A stretch of 39,376 nucleotides of DNA from JBBECJ01 sp963763325. Lineage in GTDB: Bacteria; Chloroflexota; Chloroflexia; Thermomicrobiales; CFX8. Location: positions 1 to 39,376 of the forward strand of contig CAVXOL010000017.1 of NCBI GenBank assembly GCA_963763325.1. Reading direction: 5' to 3'. The notes under the pieces were generated by a model. That model made no database searches, had not been told where the DNA came from, and saw nothing but the letters and a program-made list of their open reading frames with translations. The position numbers were made by a program, and so were the translations under genes. Shown here piece by piece: positions 27,622 through 37,855 of the stretch; the stretch's first letter is position 1; each line of letters starts with the position of its first letter.

Positions 27622-28784
27622 GTGGATCAACTGACGCGCGAACGGTCAACATGTTCGATCTGATGGAGCTCGCCAAGGCCACGAAGGGCGCCATCTCGAT
27701 GGGTCTCGGCGATCCGGATCTGGCGACGCCGGCACACATCATCGAAGCCGCGAACCAGGCCATCGATGAAGGCCGAACCGGTCCGGCGCCGGCACCAGGA
27801 CTGCTGGAACTACGCCAGGCGATCGCGAGGAAGCTGGCGCGGGACAACGGCATCGAGGCGAATCCCGAGTCGGAGATTCTGGTCACGACCGGCGGGCAGG
27901 AGGCGCTCTTCCTGCTGGCCCAGGCATTGATCGAGCCCGGCGATGAGGTCATTGTCCCGGACCCGCGCTATACCTCCTACGACCACGCGATCGAGTTGGC
28001 CGGCGGGCGCATCGTGCTCGTGCCGACCACCGAAGCCGACGATTTTGAGCTCGATCCGGATGAGGTCAGGAACGCGCATCACACCCCGGAGCAAGGTGCT
28101 CCTGCTGATCTCCCCAAACAACCCAACGGCAGGCATCAACCGCCCCGAAACCGTTCGCCGGCTGGCGAGCCTCGCGATCGAGCACAACCTGATCGTGATC
28201 TCCGACGAGATCTACGAGAAGTTCCTGTATGACGACGCCGAGCAGATCAGTATGGCAAGCCTGCCCGGCATGCGCGAACGGACGATCACGCTGAATGGCG
28301 TCTCGAAAACGTACGCGATGACCGGCTGGCGGATCGGCTATCTCTGCGCTCCGGCCGAGTTCATCCAGACGGCAACGGCACTCAAGCAGATGGTCAACGT
28401 GCAGGCGCCAACCGTGTCGCAGTGGGCAGCGGTTGCCGCGATCAACGGTCCGCAGGAGTGCGTTGAGGAGATGCGACGAATATATGCTGCACGACGCGGG
28501 CTGCTGATGCGTGCGCTGTCGCGAGATGGGATTCACCTACGGGACGCCACGCGGAGGCCTCTACATCTGGGCCAACACTGCCTCGACGGGCATCGAATCG
28601 ACCGAACTGTCCTATCGCTTTCTCAATGAAGGCGGCGTCCTGATCCTGCCGGGAACGGGTTCGGCGATCACTGGGGCAACTACATGCGGATGACACTTCT
28701 CCAGCCGATCGACGTGCTCCAGAGGCAGTCGACCGCATGCAGCGCACACTCGCCGGACGACGAACGACGCGGAGCCACCGATGA
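27618..28784 (+). pseudogene. PLP aminotransferase class I/II with about four frameshifts
   Basis: The start at 27618 overlaps the preceding stop as ATGA. Frames must be joined near 28075, 28530, 28668 and 28725. The joined protein (about 388 residues) keeps the catalytic set: TTGGQEALFLL, the SPNNPTAG motif, the DEIYEKFLYD motif, and the Schiff-base lysine in GVSKTYAMTGWRIGY (AAA 28306-28308), plus GTGFGDHWGNYMR near the C-terminus after correction of a G-run. It would be a functional aspartate/branched-type aminotransferase moving amino groups between amino and 2-oxo acids. It ends in TGA at 28782-28784, again forming an ATGA with the next gene. The intact motifs suggest sequencing slips. 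Confidence 0.8.
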
Positions 28785-29864
28785 CTCAGAGCGCGATCCA
28801 ACGGTCAAGGTTCCCGCCGAGGCGCTGCGCGAGCAGGCCGAGGCGATCCTGATCGCCTATGGCGCGACCCGCGAGGAAGCGGCGATCCAGGCCGATGCGC
28901 GGCTGCAGGGCGAACTGCGCGGGCATCCGGGCCAGGGGCAGGGCATGCGCGGGATCGCCCGCTACTGTGCCATGCTCGAGAGCGGCGGCATCGTCCCCGG
29001 CGCGCCGTTCGAGATTCGTGGTCGAGACAGCGGCGATGGTGCTGGTGGACGGTCACAAGGGGTTCGGGCAGGTGATCGCCAGCCGGGCGATGGACCTGGC
29101 GATCGAGAAGGCGCGGGCGCTCGGGGTCGGCCTGGTGGCTGTCCGGCACTCGAATCACCTCGGCATCACCGCCTACCATGCTATCCGGGCCGCGAACCAG
29201 CGATGATTGGCCTATGTCTGACGAACGCCGGGCCGGAGATGGCGCCGTGGGGCGGCATCACGCCAACGCTCGGCACCAACCCATGGGGCATCGCCGCTCC
29301 GACCAACCTTGGCTTTCCACTCGCACTCGACATGGCCCTCTCGACAAGCGGCAAGGGGATGGTCCGCTGGCATCAGCGCGAGGGAACGACGCATCCCGAC
29401 CGACTGGGCCTACGACCGTGACGGCAACCTGACCGACGATCCTGCCAAGGCGATGGACGGGCCACTCGTGCCGATCGGAGCCTTCAAGGGAACCGGCCTG
29501 GCACTGATGACCGATGTCCTGTGCGGGGTGCTGACCGGCGCGGCGTTTGGGCTATCGCCGTATCGCGACCCAACCAACCACGATGTCGGCCACATGCTGA
29601 TCGCGATCGACATCGAGCGCTTCATGCCGTGGGAGGAGTATCTGGCGCGTGTGCGCCAACTCTGCGACGAGGTGAGAGCGTCCGAGCGACGGCCGGCGTC
29701 AGCGAGATCCTGTTCCCTGGAGAACTGGAGCACCGTCGCTCGATCGAACGCATGCGGGATGGCATCCCGTTTGACCTGGAGGATCTGGAGCCTTCGCCGC
29801 CTTGCTGCGGAACGCGGCGTCCCATTTGTTCTCGATCGCGTATCGGAAGGGAGCCAAACAATGA
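28781..29864 (+). pseudogene. Ldh2-family malate/L-lactate-type dehydrogenase with about six frameshifts
   Basis: Joined frames (breaks near 28803, 29030, 29205, 29385, 29690 and 29790) give about 360 residues of the Ldh2/YlbC NAD(P)H-dependent family, unrelated to classical Rossmann malate dehydrogenases. Landmarks are VPAEALREQAEAIL, the LRGHPGQGQGMRGI segment, the active-site histidine in VRHSNHLGITAYHA, TLGTNPWGIAAPT and GTGLALMTDVLCG. Members interconvert 2-oxo acids and 2-hydroxy acids or reduce cyclic imines such as delta-1-piperideine-2-carboxylate, which fits a neighbouring amino or imino acid pathway. Both ends form ATGA overlaps with neighbours, so the genes are tightly coupled. 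Confidence 0.78.
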
Positions 29865-30885
29865 GTAGTGCCAACCTGCGCCTGCTGATGCTCGACCCGA
29901 TGCCGGAGAGCGAGATCGACTTTGTCCGCAGCCTCGTTGCCAGCGACCGGGTTTACTGTGTCGGCGCCGCAAGAGAACGACGGTGAGGCGACTGCCGGCC
30001 CTGTTGGGCGAGGCCGACGCGATTGTCACACGCATCCAAGCCGGTCAACGCCGCGACGTTGGCGGCCGGCCGCAATCTTCAGGCTGGTTCAGAAGTATGG
30101 CGGTCGGCCGGATCGGCTCGATCTCGACGCGGCCCGCGCGGCCGGCGTCACGGTCGCGATCATGCCTCTACGCGGCTGCATCGCCGTCGCCGAACTGGCG
30201 ATGACGCTCGTGCTGGCGCTCTCGAAGCAGTTGATCGACGCCCACCGCACGACCGTGACCGGTGCGTATCGCGAACTGGGACTGACCCCGACGCAATCCA
30301 GCCAGCGCGTCCACGCGTTCCAGTGGATGAAATTGCCCAACCTGCAGGAGATTCGCGGCAAACGACTCGGGATCGTCGGCTTCGGCGAGATCGGCACCGA
30401 GGTCGCCAAGCGCGCGCGGGCGTTCGAGATGGAGGTCGTCTACCACAAGCGCGAACCGTTGCCGGCCTGGCTCGACGAACAGCTCGGCGTTCGGCATCTC
30501 CCGCTCGACGAGTTGCTCCGGTCGTCCGACTTCGTGACGCTGCATGTGCCGCACGGCCCGGCGACCGACAAGCTGATCGGTGCACGTGGAGTTGGCGCTG
30601 ATGCAGCCGACCGCCTACCTGATCAACACCTGTCGTGGCCCGGTCATCGACGAGCGGCGCTGATCGAGGCGCTTCAATCCGGGACGATCGCCGGTGCCGG
30701 ACTCGACGTGTTCGAGCTTGGAGCCGCTCCAGTGGGATAGCCCGCTGACCCGACTCGACAACGTCATCCTGACGCCACACATCGGCGGCGGTACCGGCGG
30801 CGCGCGCGAGAAGCAGATGCAGGACGTGCTGGACAACGTCGTCCGCTTCAGCCGCGGTGAGGAGCCGTTGCATCGGCTCGTCTAA
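29861..30885 (+). pseudogene. D-2-hydroxyacid dehydrogenase with about six frameshifts
   Basis: The ATG at 29861 overlaps the Ldh2 stop and has GAAGGGAG upstream. Joined frames (breaks near 29950, 29995, 30040, 30080, 30585 and 30720) give the NAD-dependent D-isomer 2-hydroxyacid dehydrogenase fold. Seen are GCIAVAELAMTLVLAL, the Rossmann motif LGIVGFGEIGTEVAK, SSDFVTLHVPHGPAT, the catalytic Arg in NTCRGPVIDE, Glu in GLDVFE and His in TPHIGGGT. It would reduce a 2-oxo acid to its D-hydroxy acid or the reverse. It is the last gene of the rightward cluster and converges on the amidohydrolase operon with a gap of only 33 bases. Confidence 0.8.
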
Positions 30886-30918
30886 TCAGTGCCTGGCACG
30901 GATGTCGCAGAAGCAGTG

Positions 30919-32203
30919 TCAGCTCTGCGCTGGCTCTGAAGCACCGGATTTCCGTCGGTCAATGGCAAGACGCCCAGCTTGCATCACGACGCTGATGCGT
31001 TCCTTGCGCTGGAGGACGCTCAGGTCATCCAGTGGGTTGCCATCGACGACGATCAGATCGGCAACGCGGCCCTCGCGCACCTCCCCAAGCATGCCGTCGA
31101 GGCCGCACGCCTCAGCGGCGACACGGGTCGCGGCGCCGATGACGGCCAGGTTGGACATACCCGCCTTCGCCATGTGGACCATCTCGTAGGCCAGGTCGCC
31201 GTGGCGGACGTGAGGCATCCCGACATCGGTGCCGGCCGCGACCTTGACGCCGAGCCGGTGCGCGCGATCGACTGTGTCGTACATTGCCTCGGTCGCCATC
31301 GTGAACCAGCGACGATCGCCGGAGCTGCCGGACGTGTCGCCGGCATCGATCCGTGCGCGCCTCGGGACTCAGCGTCGGCACGAGGAAGCGATCAAGCGCC
31401 GCCATCCGCTCCAATTGGTCATCGGTCAGGAAGCGCCCATGCTCGAAGGTGTCGACTCCGGCCTCGATCGCGGCGTCGACGCCGGGGCCGCCGTGACAGT
31501 GCGCCGCCACCTTGCGTCCTGCGCCATGTGCCACCTCACAGATCGCTTTCATCGCATCGAAGGTGAGCTCCGGGCTGCACTGCCCACCGCGCGCACGCAC
31601 GTACTCGCTCAGCGTCGCCATGATCTTGATCACATCGGCGCCGCGCATCAGGATCTCCCAGGCGACCCGCCGTGCGTCGTCGGCACTGTCGATGACGCTG
31701 GACGACCTGGCGATTTCTTGAGGGATGTCGCCACGCAGCGCCTTGCGCCGGTCAGCGTGGCCTCCCGTTGACGTAATGCCAGGGCCGGCCGCGACGATCC
31801 TCGGGCCGGGGAACCAGCCGGCGTTAATGCCGTCGCGCAGGGCGATGTCGACCCAATCCATTGTGCCGAGGACGCGAACGGTCGTCACGCCCATCTCCAG
31901 GTGTCGCAACGCGTGCCGGGCGGCCTTGAAGGCGGACGTGGCAGCCAACTCGGTCAGGCCGAGAAACTGCGTCTGATCACGTGGCTCGCCGGTGGCTGTG
32001 ATGTGGATGTGGGCGTCGATCAGTCCCGGCAGCACCGTCTGGCGGCTGGCGTCGATCACTTCGACGTCGTCGCCCGGTGAGAAGGCATCCCAGCGATCAA
32101 CGGCCCGGATGATCCCGTCCTCGATCAGCACCCCCTGGTTGTGGATCGCGTCCTGGCCATCGACGGCGGTCAGCAGCGTCCCGGCGTGAATCAACGTCGC
32201 CAT
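30919..32203 (-). pseudogene. Metal-dependent amidohydrolase, copy 1, one frameshift
   Basis: The start at 32203 has AAGGAG nine bases upstream. The first 275 residues carry the imidazolonepropionase/prolidase-like amidohydrolase set: PGLIDAHIHI (two metal histidines), GADVIKIMAT with the bridging-lysine position, KVAAHCHGGPG and TFEHGRFL. The frame slips near 31355 after TLSPEAR; the second frame runs on through GTDVGMPHVRHG (metal aspartate) and REGRVADLIVVDGNPLDDL to 30919. About 428 residues in total, normal for the family. It would hydrolyse an amide or cyclic amide bond in the cytoplasm. It is a close paralogue of the gene just upstream (30-base gap) and shares its operon. Confidence 0.8.
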
Positions 32204-32233
32204 TCAGTACATCTCCTTCGGGGATCGGGCGCG

Positions 32234-33541
32234 TCAGGCAACCGGCGCGGGCTCCAACGCAGCCGGAACGCTGACACCTCTGTTAACGGCGACTTTGCCT
32301 GCCTGGACGACCATGCGAATGTTCTCCTCGCGCAGCAGGACGCGCAGATCGTCGAGCGGGTCATTGTCGACGATGACCAGGTCGGCGATGTAGCCGGGTC
32401 GGACCTGGCCGATGATTTCGCCCAGGTCGAGGGCTTCGGCGGCGACGCGCGTTCCGGTTGCGAGTGCCTCCAGGTTGCTGAGACCGGCCAGGGAAAGGTG
32501 GTACATCTCGTAGGCCACCTCGCCGTGGCCAATGTTCGGCATCCCGACGTCAGTCCCGGCCGCGACTCGCACGCCCTGCTTCCGGGCGCGGGCGACCGTG
32601 TCATACATTCGATCGGTCGCGATCTCGATCCAGCGGCTGGCGTGCGGGTTCTCGGCCGAGTTCTCGGGAGCGTAGTTCGTGTCTGCCATTCGCGCTTCGG
32701 GACTGAGAGTCGGGACGAGGAACCGGCCCAACTCGGCCATCCGGTCAAGTTGCTCGTCGGTCAGGAAGCGGCCATGCTCGAAGGTGTCGACGCCAGCGTC
32801 GATGGCCATGTCGATGCCCGGTCCGCCGTGACAGTGGGCGGCGACGAGCCGGCCGCTGCCGTGGGCGACCTCGCAGATGGCTTTCATCGACTCGTAGGTC
32901 AGCTCCGGGAAGGAGAGGATGCGGTCGATCCTGGCGATGTACTGGCTCATCGTCGCGTTGAGCTTGAGCACGTCGGCGCCGCGCATCAGGTTCTCCCAGG
33001 CGGCGCGGCGCGCCTCGTCCGGACCATCGGCGACCAGGCCGATGCCGAGATCGCGGACGGCGACATCGGGACGCAGAGCCTTGCGTGGATCCATGTGGCC
33101 CAGGCTGCACGTGATGCCGCGGCCAGCCGCGACAATTCGCGGACCTGGAAACCAGCCGGCGTTGATCGCGTCGCGCAGGGCGATGTCGACCCAATCCGGC
33201 GCGCCGACGTCGCGGATGGTTGTCACGCCCATCTCAAGGTGGCGCCTTGCATGGCCGACGGACTTGAGGGCGGTCTTGGCGGTCAACTCGGTCAGGCCGA
33301 GGAACTGGCCGCGATCTTTCGGGTCACCCGTCATCGTCACGTGGGTGTGGGCATCGATCAGGCCGGGCAGCAGCGTCTGCCGGCTGGCGTCAATGACAAC
33401 GACATGGCCGTTGGAGGCGAAGGACTCCCAGCCGTCGATTGCCTGGATCTTGCCGTCTTCGATCAGCACGCCCTGGTTGTAGAGAATCTCCTCATCGTTG
33501 ACGGCCGTCACGATTCGTCCGGCATGAATGAGCGTCGACAC
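32234..33541 (-). CDS. Metal-dependent amidohydrolase, copy 2
   Basis: This intact protein (435 residues from GTG 33541, with GGAG six bases upstream; a longer frame starts at 33589) is the paralogue of copy 1. Metal-site landmarks are PGLIDAHTHV, GADVLKLNAT, LVAAHCHGGPG, TFEHGRFL and AAGTDVGMPN, followed by the small beta-domain PGYIADLVIVDNDPLDDL. This branch includes imidazolonepropionase-like and Xaa-Pro dipeptidase-like enzymes. Its place directly after oligopeptide-type permease genes suggests it acts on the imported compound, perhaps a proline-containing or cyclic peptide. Both copies keep all metal ligands, so the duplication probably split substrate range. Confidence 0.88.
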   Translation of the reverse strand: MSTLIHAGRIVTAVNDEEILYNQGVLIEDGKIQAIDGWESFASNGHVVVIDASRQTLLPGLIDAHTHVTMTGDPKDRGQFLGLTELTAKTALKSVGHARRHLEMGVTTIRDVGAPDWVDIALRDAINAGWFPGPRIVAAGRGITCSLGHMDPRKALRPDVAVRDLGIGLVADGPDEARRAAWENLMRGADVLKLNATMSQYIARIDRILSFPELTYESMKAICEVAHGSGRLVAAHCHGGPGIDMAIDAGVDTFEHGRFLTDEQLDRMAELGRFLVPTLSPEARMADTNYAPENSAENPHASRWIEIATDRMYDTVARARKQGVRVAAGTDVGMPNIGHGEVAYEMYHLSLAGLSNLEALATGTRVAAEALDLGEIIGQVRPGYIADLVIVDNDPLDDLRVLLREENIRMVVQAGKVAVNRGVSVPAALEPAPVA

Positions 33542-33622
33542 GGGTCTCCGTCCTCTCGTCGGTGGTAATTCCAAAATCCACGACCGCACGATGCGTCAGG
33601 TTGCGTCACAGTGCCCGATTGA

Positions 33623-34549
33623 TCAGCGTCGACTCGACTTCGGATCGAGGGCTGAGCGCAGGCCGTCGCCGATCAGGTTGACGGCCATCACGACCGAGAA
33701 GATGGCGAGACCTGGGAAGGTCGACAACCACCACGCCTGAGCCATGAACTGCCGTCCTTCGGATGTCATCAGGCCCCACTCGGGCGTCGGTGGCTGGGCA
33801 CCCATGCCGAGATAGCTCAGCGAAGAGCCCACCAGAATGGCGGTGCCGATCTGGAGCGACGACAAGACGATCACTGGCCCGATCAGATTCGGCAGGATGT
33901 GCTTGAACATGATGCGCAGATTGTCGCCACCCATAACCTTGACGGCCGCGACGTAGTCGAGTTCGCGAATCGTGAGGGCCGAGCTGCGGACAAGGCGGGC
34001 ATAGGTGGGAATCGAGCCAACACCGACTGCAAACATGACGTTTGTCAGTCCTGGACCGAGCGACGCGATCACGACCAGCGCCAGCAGGAGTCCCGGGAAG
34101 GCCAGCATTGTGTCGATCAGCCGCATGATGACGCCGCCGATCCAGCCGCGGTAGTACGCAGAGGGCAGGCCCATCGCGACCCCAACGACGACGCCGATGA
34201 CGACGCTGATGATCCCGACTTGGAGCGAGATCCTGGAGCCGTAGATGACCCGGCTGAACACGTCGCGCCCGAGCCGGTCGGTTCCCATCAGGTAGTCGGA
34301 GGACGGCGGCTCCCGGCTATCGCCGACAGGGATCAGCGGGTCGGAGGGGGCGATGACGGGCGCGAAGACCGCCACGAGCAACCAGAGAGCCATCAGGACG
34401 GTCCCGGCCACGGCGCCCTTGTTCCTGATGAACGCCGTCAGAGATCGCGGTACGCGACCGCGCCGGCGCACCTCGCTGAATAACTCAGATGGCCGATCAA
34501 CTGCCGGTACCGCGCCAGTCATCGAAACGGGATCCTTGGTCGTTGCCAT
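33623..34549 (-). CDS. ABC transporter permease, DppC/OppC type
   Basis: This intact inner-membrane permease (308 residues from ATG 34549) has a soluble N-terminus, a first transmembrane helix (GTVLMALWLLVAVFAPVIAP), the DppC-specific LMGTDRLGRDVFSRVIYGSR segment, and five further helices. The EAA loop that contacts the ATPase is LDYVAAVKVMGGDN...HILPN. It pairs with the DppB-type permease just upstream to import peptides or similar solutes. No ATPase subunit is encoded in the window, so it must use one from elsewhere. Confidence 0.9.
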   Translation of the reverse strand: MATTKDPVSMTGAVPAVDRPSELFSEVRRRGRVPRSLTAFIRNKGAVAGTVLMALWLLVAVFAPVIAPSDPLIPVGDSREPPSSDYLMGTDRLGRDVFSRVIYGSRISLQVGIISVVIGVVVGVAMGLPSAYYRGWIGGVIMRLIDTMLAFPGLLLALVVIASLGPGLTNVMFAVGVGSIPTYARLVRSSALTIRELDYVAAVKVMGGDNLRIMFKHILPNLIGPVIVLSSLQIGTAILVGSSLSYLGMGAQPPTPEWGLMTSEGRQFMAQAWWLSTFPGLAIFSVVMAVNLIGDGLRSALDPKSSRR

Positions 34550-34598
34550 CGCCACTCTCACTCGTCGAGTCTGTACGGTTGTCTCGATCTCGATCGCG

Positions 34599-35533
34599 CT
34601 ACGAATAGTGAATCCGCGGGTCCATCCAGGCGTAGACCATGTCGACGAGCAGGTTCACCAGGACGTAGGAGACGGCGATGAAGAACACCGTTCCCTGGAC
34701 GAGCGGGTAGTCTTTCCAGAGGATGGCGTTGACGACGAGGCTGCCGAGTCCTGGACGGCTGAAGACCGTCTCGACGATGACCGCTCCGCTCAGCATGGCG
34801 CCGAACTGCAATCCGACGATCGTGATGACGGGCACGATCGCGTTCTTGAACGCGTGACCGAGGACGACACGCCGCTCACGAAGGCCCTTCGCTCGGGCGG
34901 TGCGCACATAGTCCTCATTCAGCACTTCGCTCAACGTCGACCTGCGTCAGACGGCTGATCAGTCCAGCGGCGATCGCGCCGATCGTGAAGGCCGGCAGGA
35001 TCAGCCCTGTGGGCTGGGTACCACTGATCGCCGGCAGCCAGCCGAACCGGATCGCGAACCCGAAGATCAGGATCTGGCCGAACCAGAACAACGGCATGGA
35101 GACCGCGAACAGAGCGATCACCATGCAGAGCGTGTCTACCCATGTGTCCTGGTAGAGCGCCGCGATGATCCCTAGAGGGATCCCAATCAGCAGAGCGACG
35201 AGCAGCCCCGCGATGCTCAGCACGAACGTCTTGCCGGCAGCATCAATCACAAGATTGGTGACCGGTGAGTTGAAACGGATCGATGTCCCGAGATCTCCTT
35301 GCAGTCGCGTTGAACATGTAACGGGAGTACTGCACGTAGAGGGGATCTTCCAGTCCGAGACGCTCGCGGATTTCAGCGAGTTGCTCTGGCGATCCGGCGC
35401 CCGCCTCAGCGCCCGACAGCATCAATTGGACCGGATCGCCCGGCAGGATATGCATGATGGCGAACACGACCGTCGACACCAGGAACAACACGATTGGGAC
35501 GGTCTGGAGGCGTTGCCCGATGTACCTGATCAC
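34599..35533 (-). pseudogene. ABC transporter permease, DppB/OppB type, two frameshifts
   Basis: Three frames join: a GTG start at 35533 (GGAGGG eight bases upstream) with IRYIGQRLQTVPIVLFLVST, the canonical OppB first helix, and ILPGDPVQLML; a slip near 35305; a middle part with SIAGLLVALLIGIPLGIIAA; a slip near 34930; and the end with NEDYVRTARAKGLRERRVV...H (EAA loop) and the last helices to 34599. The corrected length is about 311 residues, normal for the family. It is the partner of the DppC-type permease 50 bases downstream. Confidence 0.82.
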
Positions 35534-35632
35534 TACCTCATCCCTCCGGAGTCTCCGCCGCGCCGGGCCAGAGCGCGACCACTGCTCAGGGCATCGGGAA
35601 GCAGTCGCCCTGCGCCCCGAGCGGATCGACGG

Positions 35633-37434
35633 CTACGACTCGACGTACATGTTGTTGATGTAGAAGTAGGAGCGGACCGCACCGCCAACCGTGAATCCCT
35701 TGATGTCGCTGGACATCGCATACACGACGGCGTTGCTGACGGTTGGAAGTGCCGGAACGTTCTCGGTGACGATCTGTTGGACCTCGACGAACAACGCGCA
35801 GCGCTCGTCGGGGTCGGCGACCTCCTTCGTCATGTCGAGCAACTCGTCAACCCGGTCGTTCTTGAAGCGTGACCAGGCCCAGCCGCCCGGCTTGAGGTTC
35901 TCGGAGTGCCAGATGAGATAGAGGACGTCCGGCTCAACGCCGCTCAGGTGCTCGAACATCAGGTCGAAGTCGCCGCCGATGGCGCGCTCAAGCTGAACCG
36001 GACCGGGCACTAGCTCGATCTTCAACTCGACGCCGATCGCCGCGAAGCGTGTTCCGAGATACTCGAGTAGCTCCTGGGTGCTGAGAGCCACGCCGACGAA
36101 CGACAGCCGCTGGCCGTCCTTCTCGCGGATGCCGTCGGACCCTTCGACCCAGCCAGCCTCCTCCAGCAGCTGCTTGGACTTCTCAGGATCGTACGGATAG
36201 GCGGTCTCGGCGCCGTCCCAGTAGCAACGGGTGTAACTCGTTAGCGGCCCGTGAACCGTCAAATTGACGCCGTCATAGAGGGTGTCGTTGAGATCCTGAG
36301 GATCGTATGAGTGGCGCAGCGCTTGGCGGACCCGAAGGTCGTCCAGTGGAGGATGCTCAAGGTTCATGTTGAACATGTTGCCCGAGCCGCCCTGGTAGGT
36401 CGGCACGACCAGGAAGTCGTCGTCGTCCTGGTAGCTCGCGAGGCTCTGGAACGGCAGTTGGTAGACGATGTTGACCTCGCCCGTGCGCAGGACCTCGCCA
36501 AGGATCGCCTGCTCACCGACCATCTTGACTGTGATCGTGTCGAGGTAGGCGGGTCCGTCGTGGTCCTGGTTTGGCGCACTGCCCTTGTAGTCGGGCCACT
36601 TCTCGAAGGTGATCTCGCTGCCCTTGGCCCAGCCAGTGAGCGTGAAGGCGCCGCAGCCGGTGAGGTGGTTGGTGAAGTCGTCGCCATACTCCTCCAGGGC
36701 GGCCGGCGACCAGATCGGCGTTGCAGCCAGGCCAGGGACGGCGGTCACCCATGGACCGGTGTAGACGATCTTGGCCGTGCTCTCGTCAACGACCTCGACC
36801 GAGCCGAAGACTTCAGAGCCAAGTGAGCTGGCCCGCAACGCCGACAACGTCTCCGGGTCCATGATGCGATCGATGTTGGCCTTAAACGCCTCAGCGTTGA
36901 ACGGCGTTCCGTCCTGAAACACGATGTCGTCGCGCAGGCTCAGTGTCCACTCGGTGCCCTCTGCGTTTGCCTCGTAGGCGGTCGCCATGAAGGGCACATA
37001 CTCCTGTTCGGTCGTCAACAGGATCAGGCTGTCGGTCACCCAGGAGTTGATCAATGTGGCGGACGCGTACGGGTCGACCTGAGAGTCCAGGTTGGCCGGC
37101 TCCTGGGTGTTGAGCCAGGCCATGGTCAGGTCGCCGCCCCGCTCTTCGGTCGTTGCTGCCGGAGCGGTATTGGTGGCCGCGCTGGACGCTTCCGTTGAAG
37201 CGGCCGTCGCGCCCGGCGTCTCGGCGCTGGTGTCGTCGCGGCGCCTCCGGGTGGCGCCGTGGTGGCCGTGGGCGAATCGTCATCATCGTCGTCGTCGCCC
37301 CCACAGGATGCCAGCAGCCCGGCGACCATCGGTGAGGCGATGCCGAACATTCCCAGCCGGCGGAACAGCGTCGCGCGGCTCTGCGACTCCTCAAGCGCTG
37401 CCCGGAACGGGTCGTGGATCGAACTGTCACTCAT
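35633..37434 (-). pseudogene. Extracellular solute-binding lipoprotein (SBP_bac_5), one frameshift
   Basis: The ATG at 37434 follows GGAGGG. The N-terminus is a lipoprotein signal: an RR pair (FRRLGMFGIAS, possibly Tat) and lipobox LLASC with the lipidated cysteine at residue 44, then seven aspartates and a Thr/Ala/Pro linker. The frame slips in the linker near 37230; the second frame carries the whole binding domain (WTLSLRDDIVFQDGTPFNAE, the family signature, and KIVYTGPW, NMNLEHPPLDDLRVRQALRH) to 35633. The corrected length is about 600 residues. Family 5 proteins bind oligopeptides, dipeptides, nickel or opines outside the cell. It heads the transporter and amidohydrolase operon. Confidence 0.87.
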
Positions 37435-37855
37435 CTCTCGCCCTCCGCTGCTTTTACGACTCATTCGCCACATGCCGAACGAACCGCCAACAATGCGGGC
37501 TATTGCTTCTGCGGAGAAGGCCTGAGATCACCGTTGATCGCGAACATCAGGGAACTCCACACCGAACTCGGAGAGTACGCCTTGAGATACGAAGCTAGTT
37601 ATGAGCGTCACTATGTGAAAATTGGGAGCGTATGTTGACTATGATAGGGAGTGCTATTACCCTTGTCAAGTAGACAAGTGACGATGGATGGTCTTGGAAT
37701 GATGGCTCCGCCGGAGTCGTCGGCGCGCAATCTTCAGCGGCGACGTGTGTCGGTGCGTGGCAATACTCATCAGCACGCTCTGAATGTTGTGGTTGTCGCA
37801 GTTCACATCTCATTGGCTCCCACCCCAGTGATGAACACTGAGAAAGGTGGATCAC
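37435..37855. other. Divergent control region between transporter operon and M42 peptidase
   Basis: This 421-base gap holds a near-consensus leftward promoter at 37641-37669 and a 6-bp inverted repeat at 37662-37678. No gene is supported. It is visibly more AT-rich than its surroundings from 37600 to 37680. Confidence 0.5.
37641..37669 (-). promoter_or_regulatory. Promoter of the peptide transporter operon
   Basis: On the minus strand TTGACA (37669-37664) and TATCAT (37646-37641) are 17 bases apart, a near-consensus sigma-70 promoter. Transcription would start near 37634 and leave a leader of about 200 bases before the binding-protein gene. An inverted repeat, CTTGTC (37662-37667) and GACAAG (37673-37678), covers the -35 element and could be an operator. 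Confidence 0.65.

Noticed and set aside
32141..33568. A 475-residue open frame on the plus strand
   Set aside because: It is antisense to both amidohydrolases, which have complete metal-site motifs; the frame shows no domain.
37635..37663. Rightward promoter TTGACT-17-TACCCT for the M42 gene
   Set aside because: The -35 is good but the -10 is poor, so I did not list it as a promoter feature, only as part of the overlapping-promoter finding.
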